Positions 1 to 8,278 are shown, numbered from the stretch's first letter. The stretch: 64,000 nt of DNA from JAFDZO01 sp041859205 (GCA_041859205.1 JBHEKU010000061.1:28915-92914), one strand, 5' to 3'. A program made the numbers and translations. The notes: generated by a model from the sequence alone, not told the origin.

Positions 1-483
1 TCATCAAGGTACGTCCAGGTTGTACTTCAGATCATTATCGGAGCAGTTTTTGTTTATGCATCTTATAATAAGTTATTCGACCAGACTGCCTTTGCAAAAT
101 CAGTTTACGGATATAAACTTCTTCCGGACTTTTTAATAAATATTACTGCCATAATTGTTCCTCCGCTTGAATTTATTGCGGGACTTTTTTTGATGTTTGG
201 TTTGTTTAGAAAGGGGAGCTCGTTAGTTATAATCGCATTACTCAGTGTTTTTTTAATAGGTTTAGTGCAGGCTTATGCAAGAGGATTAGATATAGATTGC
301 GGCTGTTTCGGCTCAAATGGTGCTGATAAAACAACATCGGCAGATTTGCTCATCAGAATATTTGAAGATATATTGTTATTATTGGGCGCAATTATTATTT
401 TTAAATTTAGCCGTTCAAAGTATTATAAAAACGTAAATTACACGGATGCTGAAATTCTTGCATCCCAAAACAAGGAGACATAA
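1..483 (+). CDS. MauE/DoxX-family membrane protein, 5' end outside the window
   Basis: The frame is open from base 1, so the start lies upstream. The visible 160 residues hold about four hydrophobic helices, an FxxGLF-type DoxX/MauE segment and a DCGCFG cysteine motif in a loop, followed by a last helix and a polar tail. MauE proteins are inner-membrane proteins linked to disulfide formation or maturation of periplasmic redox proteins; the CxC motif fits such a role, but the substrate is unknown. The next gene, for a DUF1573 protein that also carries a CGC motif, starts 1 nt after this stop, so the two are probably co-transcribed. Family is fairly sure, function inferred. Confidence 0.75.
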   Translation, partial: SSRYVQVVLQIIIGAVFVYASYNKLFDQTAFAKSVYGYKLLPDFLINITAIIVPPLEFIAGLFLMFGLFRKGSSLVIIALLSVFLIGLVQAYARGLDIDCGCFGSNGADKTTSADLLIRIFEDILLLLGAIIIFKFSRSKYYKNVNYTDAEILASQNKET

Positions 484-484
484 A

Positions 485-913
485 ATGTTAAAATCAAAAG
501 GTTCAAAAATATCCTTCTTCACTCTGGGGCTTGTTGCAATTTTCGCAATTATGTTTTCAGTGGTAAACAATTCAAAGCTTGCTGCTTCCATCAACGGACC
601 AAGAATGATGTTCAATGAAACGAAACATGATTTCGGCAAAATAGCTTCAGGACCGCAAGTTGAATATGTTTTCAAGTTCACAAATAAAGGCAACCAGACT
701 CTTCACATTGAAAAAGTTCAGACATCCTGCGGATGCACAGGAACTACGATGGGCGAAAAAATGGATTATGCTAAAGGTGAGTCAGGTGAAATAAAAGTGA
801 CTTTTAATACACAAGGCAGAGAAGGAAAACAAGAGAAAACTATTATGGTTTATTCAAACGATGCTAAAGAGCCTCAAAAAGTTCTTACCTTCATTGCTGA
901 TATTACACCATAA
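485..913 (+). CDS. DUF1573 domain protein, exported or membrane-anchored
   Basis: Encodes 142 residues. The ATG at 485 is preceded by AAGGAG at a normal distance, one of the few good Shine-Dalgarno sites here; an in-frame upstream start at 446 would overlap the previous gene and is less likely. Residues 10-30 form one hydrophobic segment (uncleaved anchor or signal). The rest is a single DUF1573 Ig-like domain with the hallmark FNETKHDFGKI, EYVFKFTNKG and SCGCTGTT motifs and a final IADI strand. DUF1573 proteins are common in Bacteroidota and lack a settled function. Coupling to a MauE-like gene suggests an envelope redox or maturation unit, which is inference. Confidence 0.85.
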   Translation: MLKSKGSKISFFTLGLVAIFAIMFSVVNNSKLAASINGPRMMFNETKHDFGKIASGPQVEYVFKFTNKGNQTLHIEKVQTSCGCTGTTMGEKMDYAKGESGEIKVTFNTQGREGKQEKTIMVYSNDAKEPQKVLTFIADITP

Positions 914-946
914 AATAATTTTGTTTGTATAATTTGTAAGTAATAT

Positions 947-977
947 AAAGGCGGAGAAATTTTTCTTCGCCTTTTTT
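947..977. terminator. Bidirectional intrinsic terminator
   Basis: The AAAGGCGGAG arm pairs with CTTCGCCTTT (one G-T wobble) and is followed by a T-run on the plus strand and an A-rich flank on the other. It lies between two convergent genes, the DUF1573 gene and the MATE gene, and can serve both. Confidence 0.8.
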
Positions 978-986
978 ATTTAAACT

Positions 987-2399
987 TTATTCATCTGCAA
1001 CAAGCTCAAGAATATTTTCTTTCTTTTTGCTCAATTCAAATTTTCTTTCTTTCCATTTTCCCCTGCTGAACCAGTACGTAATCAGAATTCCTTTTAGCGC
1101 AACTGAAAGACAGATAGCAAACCATATTCCGTTCAGTCCCCATATTGAAGAAAAGTATGCGCAGAGAGGAATTCTTAAAAGAGTTGTAGTGAGTCCTATG
1201 GTAACCGGAGGTATTGTTTCTCCGGCTCCTGAAAATGCTCCGCTTAATATAACTTCAGCTGCGGAGAAAATTAATATTATTGCTGTCACTTTATTAAAAT
1301 CTGATGCGGCCACAATTACGCTTAAATCAGTAGTAAAGATAGATGCAATCTGCGCGCTGAAAGTGAAAAGTATAATTGAATATAACATAGCGGCAAAAAT
1401 TCCGAATTTAAAAATCTTCCATGCGAGTTTCTCTGCACGGTCTTTATTTCCTGCGCCGATGTTCTGCCCGACTAAAATTGTAGCTGCAAGCGAAAGCCCT
1501 ATGTATATCTGATATGAAATTGCCTCGGAGCGGTGGCCAATGCCGAGCGCAGCAAGTCCGGTAGTGCCGTAATCAGCTACAAATCGTGAGACGAAAACAT
1601 ATATTAAAGAAAACGCCAGTCCGCTCATCGATACAGGCAGGCCGATTTTCAAAGTATGCCTTAGTATTTTTTTGCTGAAGCTGTAGCTGCTGATTTTATT
1701 TATAAGATTTCTTTTCCTTAATAATCTGTACCCGATAACGAAAGCTATGAAGTAAGATATCAGAGTTGAAAATGCAGCACCCATCATTCCGCCAAATGGA
1801 ACAGGTCCCCAGCCAAAGATTAAAAGTGGTGCTAAAAAAAAGTTTAAAATTACCGCTGTAAGTAAAAGATAGAACGGTGTTTTTGTATCGCCGTTACCTC
1901 TGAATATTGCAGTTGCTGTTGAAAGCAAAGTAACACATGGTAAACCAAGAAGAAAAGTAACCAGATAGTCATCTGTGTAACTTCTTTGCTGCACATCAAT
2001 ATTAATTATATCATATAAATACGGAAGAGCAGGTATCATTACAACTGCGACAATGATTGCAAGAAAAAAAGTCTCTATCAGATTGTTTGTAGAGATATGC
2101 CTTCCCGTATCTGCTTCATCAGCTCCTTTTGATTGAGCTACAAGTGAGTTAGTGCCGACGGGAATCATTTCTCCCAGCGCCATTGCTCCCCATACAAGAA
2201 AATTAGCAACTGTAATTGCTGCAAGCTCAGCGCTGCCGAGCTTCCCGACCCAATAAGAATCAATAAGAGTAAAAGAAGATTTTACTAATGTCTGTAACAC
2301 GGCCGGACCTGCAATGGCAAGTATCAGCCTGTTGTCTGAAAGTTTATTTATCAAATTATTTGGAAATCGGGGAGTAAATTGCAAACAACAAAAATACAT
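987..2399 (-). CDS. MATE family efflux transporter
   Basis: A 470-residue polytopic membrane protein with about 12 predicted helices in two MatE halves. The first half opens with a helix containing AGPAVLQTLV and the SYWVGKLG motif; the second opens near residue 250 with LKIGLPVSMSG. MATE carriers export drugs, dyes or metabolites in exchange for Na+ or H+; substrate cannot be read from sequence. The start is taken as ATG at 2399 (a TTG lies directly upstream at 2402); there is no obvious Shine-Dalgarno site, and a later start near the first helix is possible. It is divergent from the glycosyltransferase fusion gene, with about 60 bp between start codons. Length is normal for the family. Confidence 0.9.
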   Translation of the reverse strand: MYFCCLQFTPRFPNNLINKLSDNRLILAIAGPAVLQTLVKSSFTLIDSYWVGKLGSAELAAITVANFLVWGAMALGEMIPVGTNSLVAQSKGADEADTGRHISTNNLIETFFLAIIVAVVMIPALPYLYDIINIDVQQRSYTDDYLVTFLLGLPCVTLLSTATAIFRGNGDTKTPFYLLLTAVILNFFLAPLLIFGWGPVPFGGMMGAAFSTLISYFIAFVIGYRLLRKRNLINKISSYSFSKKILRHTLKIGLPVSMSGLAFSLIYVFVSRFVADYGTTGLAALGIGHRSEAISYQIYIGLSLAATILVGQNIGAGNKDRAEKLAWKIFKFGIFAAMLYSIILFTFSAQIASIFTTDLSVIVAASDFNKVTAIILIFSAAEVILSGAFSGAGETIPPVTIGLTTTLLRIPLCAYFSSIWGLNGIWFAICLSVALKGILITYWFSRGKWKERKFELSKKKENILELVADE

Positions 2400-2461
2400 C
2401 AATTAAAAACATTTGTAAATCTAAATTGATAATTGTTTTTATTCTTCTCATTTTTAGTCAA

Positions 2462-4300
2462 ATGAATATACTTTACCTTTTATCTCAGGTAGAGGTTACG
2501 GGGGCAGAAACCTACGTAGAATCTCTGGCAAATTACCTTTCCTCACTCGGCAATAAAATATTTATTGCATCGGATACTTTTACGCGTAAAGCTGATGCAA
2601 AAATATTTAAAGTTCAGCTGCATCAAAGGGATTTTAAAACACGCCGCAGCAACATCGTTGAGATTCAAAAAATCATAAGAGAAAATAATATAGATATAGT
2701 TCATGCAAACTCACGCGCATCAGCATGGGTCGGACACTTTGCATGCAGGAAAGAGAACATTCCTTTTATAGTTACAATACACGGACTCAGCGGAATGCGA
2801 TTATCCAAGAAGCTTGTTCCTGCTCTGGGAGATAAAACGATTGCAGTATCTGAATATATACGTGATGTAACGATGAAAGATTTTAATTTGAAGAAGAGTC
2901 AGATAGAATTGATACGTAACGGACTAAATATTGACGAAGTGATTAAAAGAAGTAAGCAGGAAGTGAAATCTGTTTATGATAACGATAAGGATTTTCTTTT
3001 ATCATATATAGGAAGAGGAACAGGTCCGAAGAAAGATATAGTGCTTGCGCTGGTAAATGAAATTATTCCGAAGGTAAAAGAAGAAGTAAAAAACTTAAAA
3101 TTCCTTTTTATGTGCCCCGGTACTTTGGATGAAGTAATTTTAAGCAGCATTAATAAAAAAAATAAAGATGCGGGAGAAGATTATATTTTAATTGATGACC
3201 ACAAGAATGATGTAATGGCATCCCTTAATCAGGTCGATATGACAATTGCAGCGGGAAGAAGCGCCATTGAAGCAGTGCTTTTGAACAAGCCTGTTTTATT
3301 CTGGGGTGAGTCTCTCTTCGGCGGAGCGCTGGATAATAATAGTTTGCCTCTTGCATTGGAATCAAATTTTGGTGACAGCAAAGATTTAGAAAAAGTAGAT
3401 ACGGAGAGGATTGTTAAAGAAATTATAAAAGCTATTAAAGATAATACTAAGCTTGATGAAGCCGTGAAGTCGAAAGTTGAAGATGAGTATGGCTTACTTC
3501 TAAACGCTGAAAAAGTACTTACACTATATAAAGAAGAAATTTTAAAGCTAAATGTAAAAGTATTGGAAGAGCCGCTGCCCATTTTATTATATCACAGAGT
3601 TGTAAAGGATAGCATAAAAGACAGCGTAGTGGGTATATATGTTACTGAAGAAGTTTTTGAAGAGCAGCTTCAGCATCTGAAAAAAAATAATTTTAAGACG
3701 ATTACCTTTATAGATGTAAGTAAAGCATTGAAGGGAGATAAAACTTTATCTGAGAAAAATATTATACTCACATTCGATGACGGATACGAAGATAACTATT
3801 CATCGGCCTTCCCTTTATTAAAGAAGTATAATTCAACTGCAGTGATATTTCTGGTAACGGGGCAGGATAGTAATGTATGGGACTCGACTAAAAATGAACC
3901 GGGAGCAAAGCTGCTTAATAAAGAACAAATAAAAAAGATGTTTGATTGTGGAATAGAATTCGGAGCGCATACGTTGAATCATACAAATCTGACCGAAGTA
4001 AGCAAAAACCAGCTTTTAAAAGAGATTTATAACTCAAAAATATATATTAGTAAAGAATTGCAAATTCCTGTCATCTCTTTTGCTTATCCTTACGGTGAAT
4101 GTAACAAGATGGCAAAGGAAGCTGTAAAGCAATTAGGGTTTGAGTTTGGAGTTGCGACAGATTCAGGTCCGTTGAATTTTTTAAAAGATTTGTACCAAAT
4201 CCGCCGCCAGATTATTTTTTCACACACCTCATTGTTTCAATTCAGGAAGAAAATATCCAAGTGGTATCCGGCCTACAAAAAATTAAAATCAAAAAAATAG
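2462..4300 (+). CDS. Glycosyltransferase (GT4-like) fused to polysaccharide deacetylase
   Basis: 612 residues from ATG 2462; a TTG 36 nt upstream is in frame but would add a spurious hydrophobic leader. Residues 1-360 resemble a GT-B glycosyltransferase of family 4: an EVTGAETYVESLA loop at the N-terminus, NIDIVHANSR near residue 77, TIHG near 105, and in the second lobe GRGTGPKKD and an AAGRSAIEAV donor-site segment near 263-272. Residues 373-612 are a NodB-type carbohydrate esterase 4 domain: PILLYHRV, TFDDGYED (438-445), HTLNH metal-ligand motif (503-507) and FAYPYG (540-545). There is no signal peptide, so both domains should be cytoplasmic. The fusion suggests coupled addition and N-deacetylation of a sugar in an envelope glycan or glycolipid; substrate is unknown. 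Confidence 0.85.
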   Translation: MNILYLLSQVEVTGAETYVESLANYLSSLGNKIFIASDTFTRKADAKIFKVQLHQRDFKTRRSNIVEIQKIIRENNIDIVHANSRASAWVGHFACRKENIPFIVTIHGLSGMRLSKKLVPALGDKTIAVSEYIRDVTMKDFNLKKSQIELIRNGLNIDEVIKRSKQEVKSVYDNDKDFLLSYIGRGTGPKKDIVLALVNEIIPKVKEEVKNLKFLFMCPGTLDEVILSSINKKNKDAGEDYILIDDHKNDVMASLNQVDMTIAAGRSAIEAVLLNKPVLFWGESLFGGALDNNSLPLALESNFGDSKDLEKVDTERIVKEIIKAIKDNTKLDEAVKSKVEDEYGLLLNAEKVLTLYKEEILKLNVKVLEEPLPILLYHRVVKDSIKDSVVGIYVTEEVFEEQLQHLKKNNFKTITFIDVSKALKGDKTLSEKNIILTFDDGYEDNYSSAFPLLKKYNSTAVIFLVTGQDSNVWDSTKNEPGAKLLNKEQIKKMFDCGIEFGAHTLNHTNLTEVSKNQLLKEIYNSKIYISKELQIPVISFAYPYGECNKMAKEAVKQLGFEFGVATDSGPLNFLKDLYQIRRQIIFSHTSLFQFRKKISKWYPAYKKLKSKK

Positions 4301-4425
4301 TAGTAATACTTTCTTTCTTTCCATTCGTTTCAAAACCCATTTTCTGAATCTTAAACATTCTTTTATTTTACAGAATTGAAGACAAAACATAGTCTGTTTA
4401 CTAAAATTCTCAGGCAAACTATTTT

Positions 4426-4618
4426 CTGCAAAATAAAGTAAAAACTTTTTAAAAGGGCATAACTAACAATAATATATGGTGATTAAAGTAATGCGCCTGA
4501 AAGTTTCCTGCAAAATTATCCTGCAAATTAGTACTTGCTTTATATATATAGTCTTTACATATTGTATGCAAATTAACACTGCAAAATAATCTGCATAATA
4601 ATTAATTCTGCAAAATAA
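4426..4618. repeat. Array of CTGCAAAATAA-like motifs upstream of the HTH/HU/SPOR operon
   Basis: Seven direct copies of a CTGCAAA(A)TAA-type 11-mer lie in the 325-bp gap before the operon, at about 4426, 4508, 4521, 4566, 4579, 4591 and 4608. Three are perfect (4426, 4579, 4608); the others differ at one to three positions. The last five fall within about 55 bp with spacings of 12-17 bp, close to one or one and a half helical turns. All point the same way, toward the gene at 4625. The rest of the gap is AT-rich without a clear gene. This could be an operator array or iteron-like binding region; function is inferred from position only. Confidence 0.65.
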
Positions 4619-4624
4619 GAATTC

Positions 4625-5200
4625 ATGAAAGTAAGCAAATACTTTAAGATCAAAAAAATCCCGGGAATCATTAAAAAACTGACCGGAGTAAGTGTTGAAA
4701 AATTTGAAGACCTCTTAAAGCATCTCACGCCGATCTTTATCGATCTGGAGAAAAAGAGACTCTTCAAAAAATCCCGCAAGAGAGCTTTTGGCGGCGGAAG
4801 AAAACAAGACCTAGACCTTGACGATAAATTATTAATGCTTCTTATGTACAATCATCTGTTTGTTACGCATGAATTCCTTGGCGCGCTCTTTAATCTGCAT
4901 AACAGCAATGTAAGCAGACAGATAAATCATCTTGAGCCATTGCTTTCAAAAGTATTTCAGGTTCCTGAAAGAAAGATAAAGCTGGCAGATTCTGTTTTAT
5001 CACAATCGCAGATATTGGAAATATTTGTAAATCTTGATGAAGCAGATAAGAAGGAAATGAACTATAGTCCTGTAGGTACAGATTATCCTCCGGTAAAATC
5101 GACGGGTACGGGCGGCAGTGATTTGCGAATTAATACAGAAGATAAGATAATAACGAATATAAAAGTTATCCCAATAAAAAAATCACAATCGAATTTATGA
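4625..5200 (+). CDS. Transposase-type HTH protein (HTH_Tnp_4-like) lacking a DDE nuclease domain
   Basis: 191 residues. Residues 50-110 match the helix-turn-helix head found in front of DDE_Tnp_4 transposases of the IS5 type: a basic GGGRKQDLDLDDKLLMLL stretch, then HEFLGALFNLHNSNVSRQI, the DNA-recognition helix. In transposases a D-G-T-E-R-P segment carrying the first catalytic Asp follows shortly; here the equivalent place reads PVGTDYPPVKS (149-159), so the Asp appears lost, and the protein ends soon after without the other acidic residues. No inverted repeats or nuclease remnants follow; instead the stop overlaps the next start by ATGA. It looks like an exapted DNA-binding protein, not a decaying element, but a truncated transposase remains possible. 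Confidence 0.65.
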   Translation: MKVSKYFKIKKIPGIIKKLTGVSVEKFEDLLKHLTPIFIDLEKKRLFKKSRKRAFGGGRKQDLDLDDKLLMLLMYNHLFVTHEFLGALFNLHNSNVSRQINHLEPLLSKVFQVPERKIKLADSVLSQSQILEIFVNLDEADKKEMNYSPVGTDYPPVKSTGTGGSDLRINTEDKIITNIKVIPIKKSQSNL

Positions 5201-5349
5201 GCACGCAGAATACTATAGCGCACAAAGATTTACCGAACAAAGAGAAGCTGAAAATAAACATCCAGCAGATAAAGATTTTATCAGGTACAATAAACAAGCT
5301 TTACATTGAGTCGATGCTGAAAAAATTAACTCACATTTATAAAAAATGA
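5197..5349 (+). CDS. Small basic protein, 50 residues, translationally coupled
   Basis: ATG at 5197 overlaps the preceding stop as ATGA, and its own TGA (5347-5349) overlaps the next ATG in the same way. The product has 10 lysines, no cysteine, no signal and no membrane helix; residues 15-50 could form an amphipathic helix (KLKINIQQIKILSG onward). I recognise no family. The two symmetrical overlaps are the main evidence that it is translated. It may be an accessory DNA-binding or adaptor peptide for the HTH and HU-like neighbours, which is inference from context. Confidence 0.6.
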   Translation: MSTQNTIAHKDLPNKEKLKINIQQIKILSGTINKLYIESMLKKLTHIYKK

Positions 5350-5624
5350 ATAAAGATTCTTTAGTAAGCAAAGTGGCAAACTCCAGCAGCTTTAGTCGTC
5401 ACAGAAGCGAGCTGATATTCGACAGAATATTTGAGTTGATAAAGGAATCCCTGGTAAAGGATAAAGAATTTTCTGTAGATAATTTCGGAGAATTCAAAGT
5501 AGAGCACAGAGAAAGCATGAAGATAATGAATACAAAAGAGAACCAGGAAGTGCTTCTGCCGCCGAAAGATTTTATAAATTTTACTCCATCACAAAATTTA
5601 TTAGACATAATAAATAAAAAATGA
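5346..5624 (+). CDS. HU/IHF-family DNA-binding protein
   Basis: 92 residues with the HU fold order: a helical N-terminal half (KDSLVSKVANSS, SELIFDRIFELIKESL), the turn EFSVDNFGEFKVEHRES typical of HU proteins, a beta-arm region near 58-72, and the PPKDFINFTPSQNLLDIIN tail corresponding to the conserved F-x-P/A-s-x-x-L end. The canonical arm tip is altered (NQEVLLPPKD), so DNA binding may differ from housekeeping HU. It is the third gene of an operon in which each of the first four cistrons overlaps the next by ATGA. It may partner with the HU-like head of the following large protein. Confidence 0.8.
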   Translation: MNKDSLVSKVANSSSFSRHRSELIFDRIFELIKESLVKDKEFSVDNFGEFKVEHRESMKIMNTKENQEVLLPPKDFINFTPSQNLLDIINKK

Positions 5625-8260
5625 CTAAAGAGCAGATAATAAGGAGCATCTCCGACGAGTTTAAGATAAGTGAGCTGGAGTCCATTCAGTTTTACGAGAA
5701 TGTATTCCAATACATTGAAGGCTCTTTCCGTAAGAGCAAAAACTTGAACATTTCAGATTTCGGTAAATTCAATGTGATTGAAAGAACCGGCACTGACGGA
5801 GGTAAAGTTAATTCCGTGAAATTCTCCCCTTCAAAGAAACTCGCAACGGAAGTTAACTATAACTACAATAATCTTGCTAAAATTCTTTTCAGAGATATTG
5901 AAAGAAATATTAACAAGGAAAGAATTCTCTCTTTAGGCGAAGAAAATATTTACAGAGAAGAAGCTCCTGTTGAATCAGCAGAAGTGTTTGACAGATACTC
6001 AGAAGAAGAAAAAGATTTTATAGAAGAGCAGGTAAATCTTACCTCTTCAAATAAGAATGCAGGATTAAGCGATTTAGAGCAGCGCGTAAGAAAAATAGAA
6101 GCGTTCATAAACGTAATAAAGAAATTCTTCGAAGATGAGAAACTTGGTGATACTCTTTCTAAAGCAAAAACAGAAATAGTACCGCCGCAGGCTGACTACG
6201 TAAAAAGAGTTGAGGAAGATAAAGCAAAAGATGAAGAGTACAAAGCTTCCATCTCTTCGCTTGAAGCAAAAATAAAAGAGCTTGAAGCAAAGTTCAAAGA
6301 AGCTGAAGCCAGAAAAACTGCTACAACTACAGAAACAAAAGTTGAAACAAGAACTGAAGTAAAAGAAGAGAAGCAGCCGGAAAAGCCAATTGAAAAAATT
6401 GAGCTGCCGCCTATAGATGTTGTTCCTCCTGTAATAGAAAAGCAAGCCGAACCCGAACTTAAAGCTCCGGTTGAGCCTGTTGCAGAAGAAAAAACTATAG
6501 CTACGGAATTAGGAAATTTAGTTGTAGAATCTGACTATACTGAAGAAGTAAACCCGGTTGAAGAAACAATAAAACCTGTTTTTGTTTCACCTGAAGATGT
6601 GTTTACACCTGCAGCTCCTATAGAAGATTTTGTTAAACCTGTTGAAGATTTCACAAAGCCAATAGAAGAATCACTTGATGCTACTGCTATTGAAAGAAAG
6701 ATCGAAGAAAGACTTGCAGAGATAATAAAAGCACCTGTAAAAAAAGCTCCAAAGGCAAAAGATCCTTCAACAAGCAATATTGATGACCTATTAAGAACTT
6801 TAGGCGCTTCTGATGAAGAAGATGTAATCGACGAAGATATTGTTGAGCAAATTCCTGAAGTAAAGACTGATGTAATCGAAGAAGAAGTTATTGAGCAAAT
6901 TCCTGAAGCAAAGACAGAAGATATAACGGATAATTTCTTCATCAAAACAGAAGAGAAACCTGAAGAGACAATATCTGAGATTATCGAAGATAAAATTTCT
7001 CCGGCAGAAGAAAAGCATGAGGAAGTAATTTCTGAAATAGTAGAAGATAAAAAATTACCTGATACACCTTTAGTAGGTGAAATCACTGATTCCGAGCTTC
7101 ATAAAAAAGTAGATTCATTAATTGAAGAGTTCAGAACTGAAGCTACAAAAATAAAAGAAGTAGAGGAAGAAGAGAAACAGGCAATAATAGAAGCGCAAAA
7201 AGAACCGGAACCTGAGATAATTAAACCGGTCGTTCCTCAGGATGAAGAAGCACAGCTTTCAACAGCACTATCTTCTATCTTTAACTCGATTCTTACTTCT
7301 GAAAATATAAAGAAAGAGGAACCGAAAGAGACTCCGATAATTAGAGAAGAAGTTAAAAATCTTCATAATGAAATTGTAAAAAGCGAAAAGCCTGTTGAGA
7401 CAATTCAGCCGCCTGTAGAAGAAAACAAAGAAGCACCGATTCCTTCTATAAGCGACATCTATTCCAGCGCAACAAGCTTCAACGATATATTTGAGCAAAA
7501 GAATCAGAGCAAAGAAGAGAAAGAGCATGCTGATGAAATGAAACAGATTCAGGACATGCATGAAGCAAATGAAACTAACGGACATAACTTAAAAGATACA
7601 AACGGACACAATTTAAAAGACACTAACGGTCACAACCTTACCGATACAAACGGACACGGGCTGCAGGATACTGCAAACCTAAAGGATATGTACGGTCCCG
7701 GACTTACAGAAAGCGGAACAGAACATGACGTTAGAACATCAAAAATTTATACAAACGGAAATCCGCTGAAGCCGTATGCAAACGGCAACGGCAACGGAAA
7801 GAACGGTAACGGCTCATCTACATTAAATCAGGTGCTTGAAGATAACGGTCTTCATAAAGAATCAAAGTCCAGCATTTTCATTATAGTGATAATAATCGTA
7901 ATTGCTCTGGGTCTTTTATTCTTTGCAATCTTCAACTCCGGAATTATGGGAAAAGAAAAACTTGCCAAAAAAGAAAATAACTACGGACTTGTAAAAGTAA
8001 ACGAAGTGAAGAATGAAAAATATTTTTACGATAACGGAAAAGACAAAGTATTTTTTGAAACAGATAAAGGATATACAATACAGGCAGGCTCATTCAATGA
8101 TAAAGAATCTGCAATAGAAAAAAGCAAATCTTTAACTGATAAAAAAGTTGAGAATGTAAGAATTGAGGAGCTTGAAAAAGGCAGCACAACATTTTTCAGA
8201 GTAAGAGTGGGTTCATTCGCTACTCTGGAAGAAGCAAAAAATTATTCAGAGAAATTCTAA
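5621..8260 (+). CDS. Membrane-anchored HU-like / SPOR domain protein
   Basis: 879 residues. Residues 1-80 form an HU-like domain (SDFGKFNVIERTG, SVKFSPSKKL). A short coiled coil follows at 150-235, then a very acidic, Glu/Pro/Lys-rich low-complexity stalk to about 640 with two copies of an EQIPE(V/A)KT motif, four tandem octapeptides at 652-684, and an Asn/Gly-rich linker. Residues 751-771 are a single hydrophobic helix. Residues 818-879 are a SPOR domain (YTIQAGSFNDKESA, FFRVRVGSFATLEEA). Expected topology is cytoplasmic head and periplasmic SPOR; SPOR domains bind denuded septal peptidoglycan. It could physically link DNA to the division site. HU plus SPOR architectures are known in Bacteroidota, so the architecture itself is not new; its operon partners are unusual. 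Confidence 0.85.
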   Translation: MTKEQIIRSISDEFKISELESIQFYENVFQYIEGSFRKSKNLNISDFGKFNVIERTGTDGGKVNSVKFSPSKKLATEVNYNYNNLAKILFRDIERNINKERILSLGEENIYREEAPVESAEVFDRYSEEEKDFIEEQVNLTSSNKNAGLSDLEQRVRKIEAFINVIKKFFEDEKLGDTLSKAKTEIVPPQADYVKRVEEDKAKDEEYKASISSLEAKIKELEAKFKEAEARKTATTTETKVETRTEVKEEKQPEKPIEKIELPPIDVVPPVIEKQAEPELKAPVEPVAEEKTIATELGNLVVESDYTEEVNPVEETIKPVFVSPEDVFTPAAPIEDFVKPVEDFTKPIEESLDATAIERKIEERLAEIIKAPVKKAPKAKDPSTSNIDDLLRTLGASDEEDVIDEDIVEQIPEVKTDVIEEEVIEQIPEAKTEDITDNFFIKTEEKPEETISEIIEDKISPAEEKHEEVISEIVEDKKLPDTPLVGEITDSELHKKVDSLIEEFRTEATKIKEVEEEEKQAIIEAQKEPEPEIIKPVVPQDEEAQLSTALSSIFNSILTSENIKKEEPKETPIIREEVKNLHNEIVKSEKPVETIQPPVEENKEAPIPSISDIYSSATSFNDIFEQKNQSKEEKEHADEMKQIQDMHEANETNGHNLKDTNGHNLKDTNGHNLTDTNGHGLQDTANLKDMYGPGLTESGTEHDVRTSKIYTNGNPLKPYANGNGNGKNGNGSSTLNQVLEDNGLHKESKSSIFIIVIIIVIALGLLFFAIFNSGIMGKEKLAKKENNYGLVKVNEVKNEKYFYDNGKDKVFFETDKGYTIQAGSFNDKESAIEKSKSLTDKKVENVRIEELEKGSTTFFRVRVGSFATLEEAKNYSEKF
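7577..7672 (+). repeat. Tandem 24-bp repeat coding for NGHNLKDT octapeptides
   Basis: Four in-frame 24-bp units inside the HU/SPOR gene encode NGHNLKDT, NGHNLKDT, NGHNLTDT and NGHGLQDT. The units differ at synonymous positions, so they are not a very recent duplication. They lie in the linker between the acidic stalk and the membrane helix. Confidence 0.85.
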
Positions 8261-8278
8261 TTTTAATCCAATAATGCT

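Noticed and set aside
1027..1512. 161-codon frame antisense to the MATE gene
   Set aside because: The MATE frame is long and matches a family; the antisense product has no coherent features.
4625..5200. Complete insertion sequence
   Set aside because: No terminal inverted repeats, no DDE domain, and the stop is coupled to the next gene.
6535..7086. Long antisense frame rich in Ser and Ile
   Set aside because: It is the complement of the Glu/Pro-rich stalk coding region, where biased codons leave the opposite strand open.
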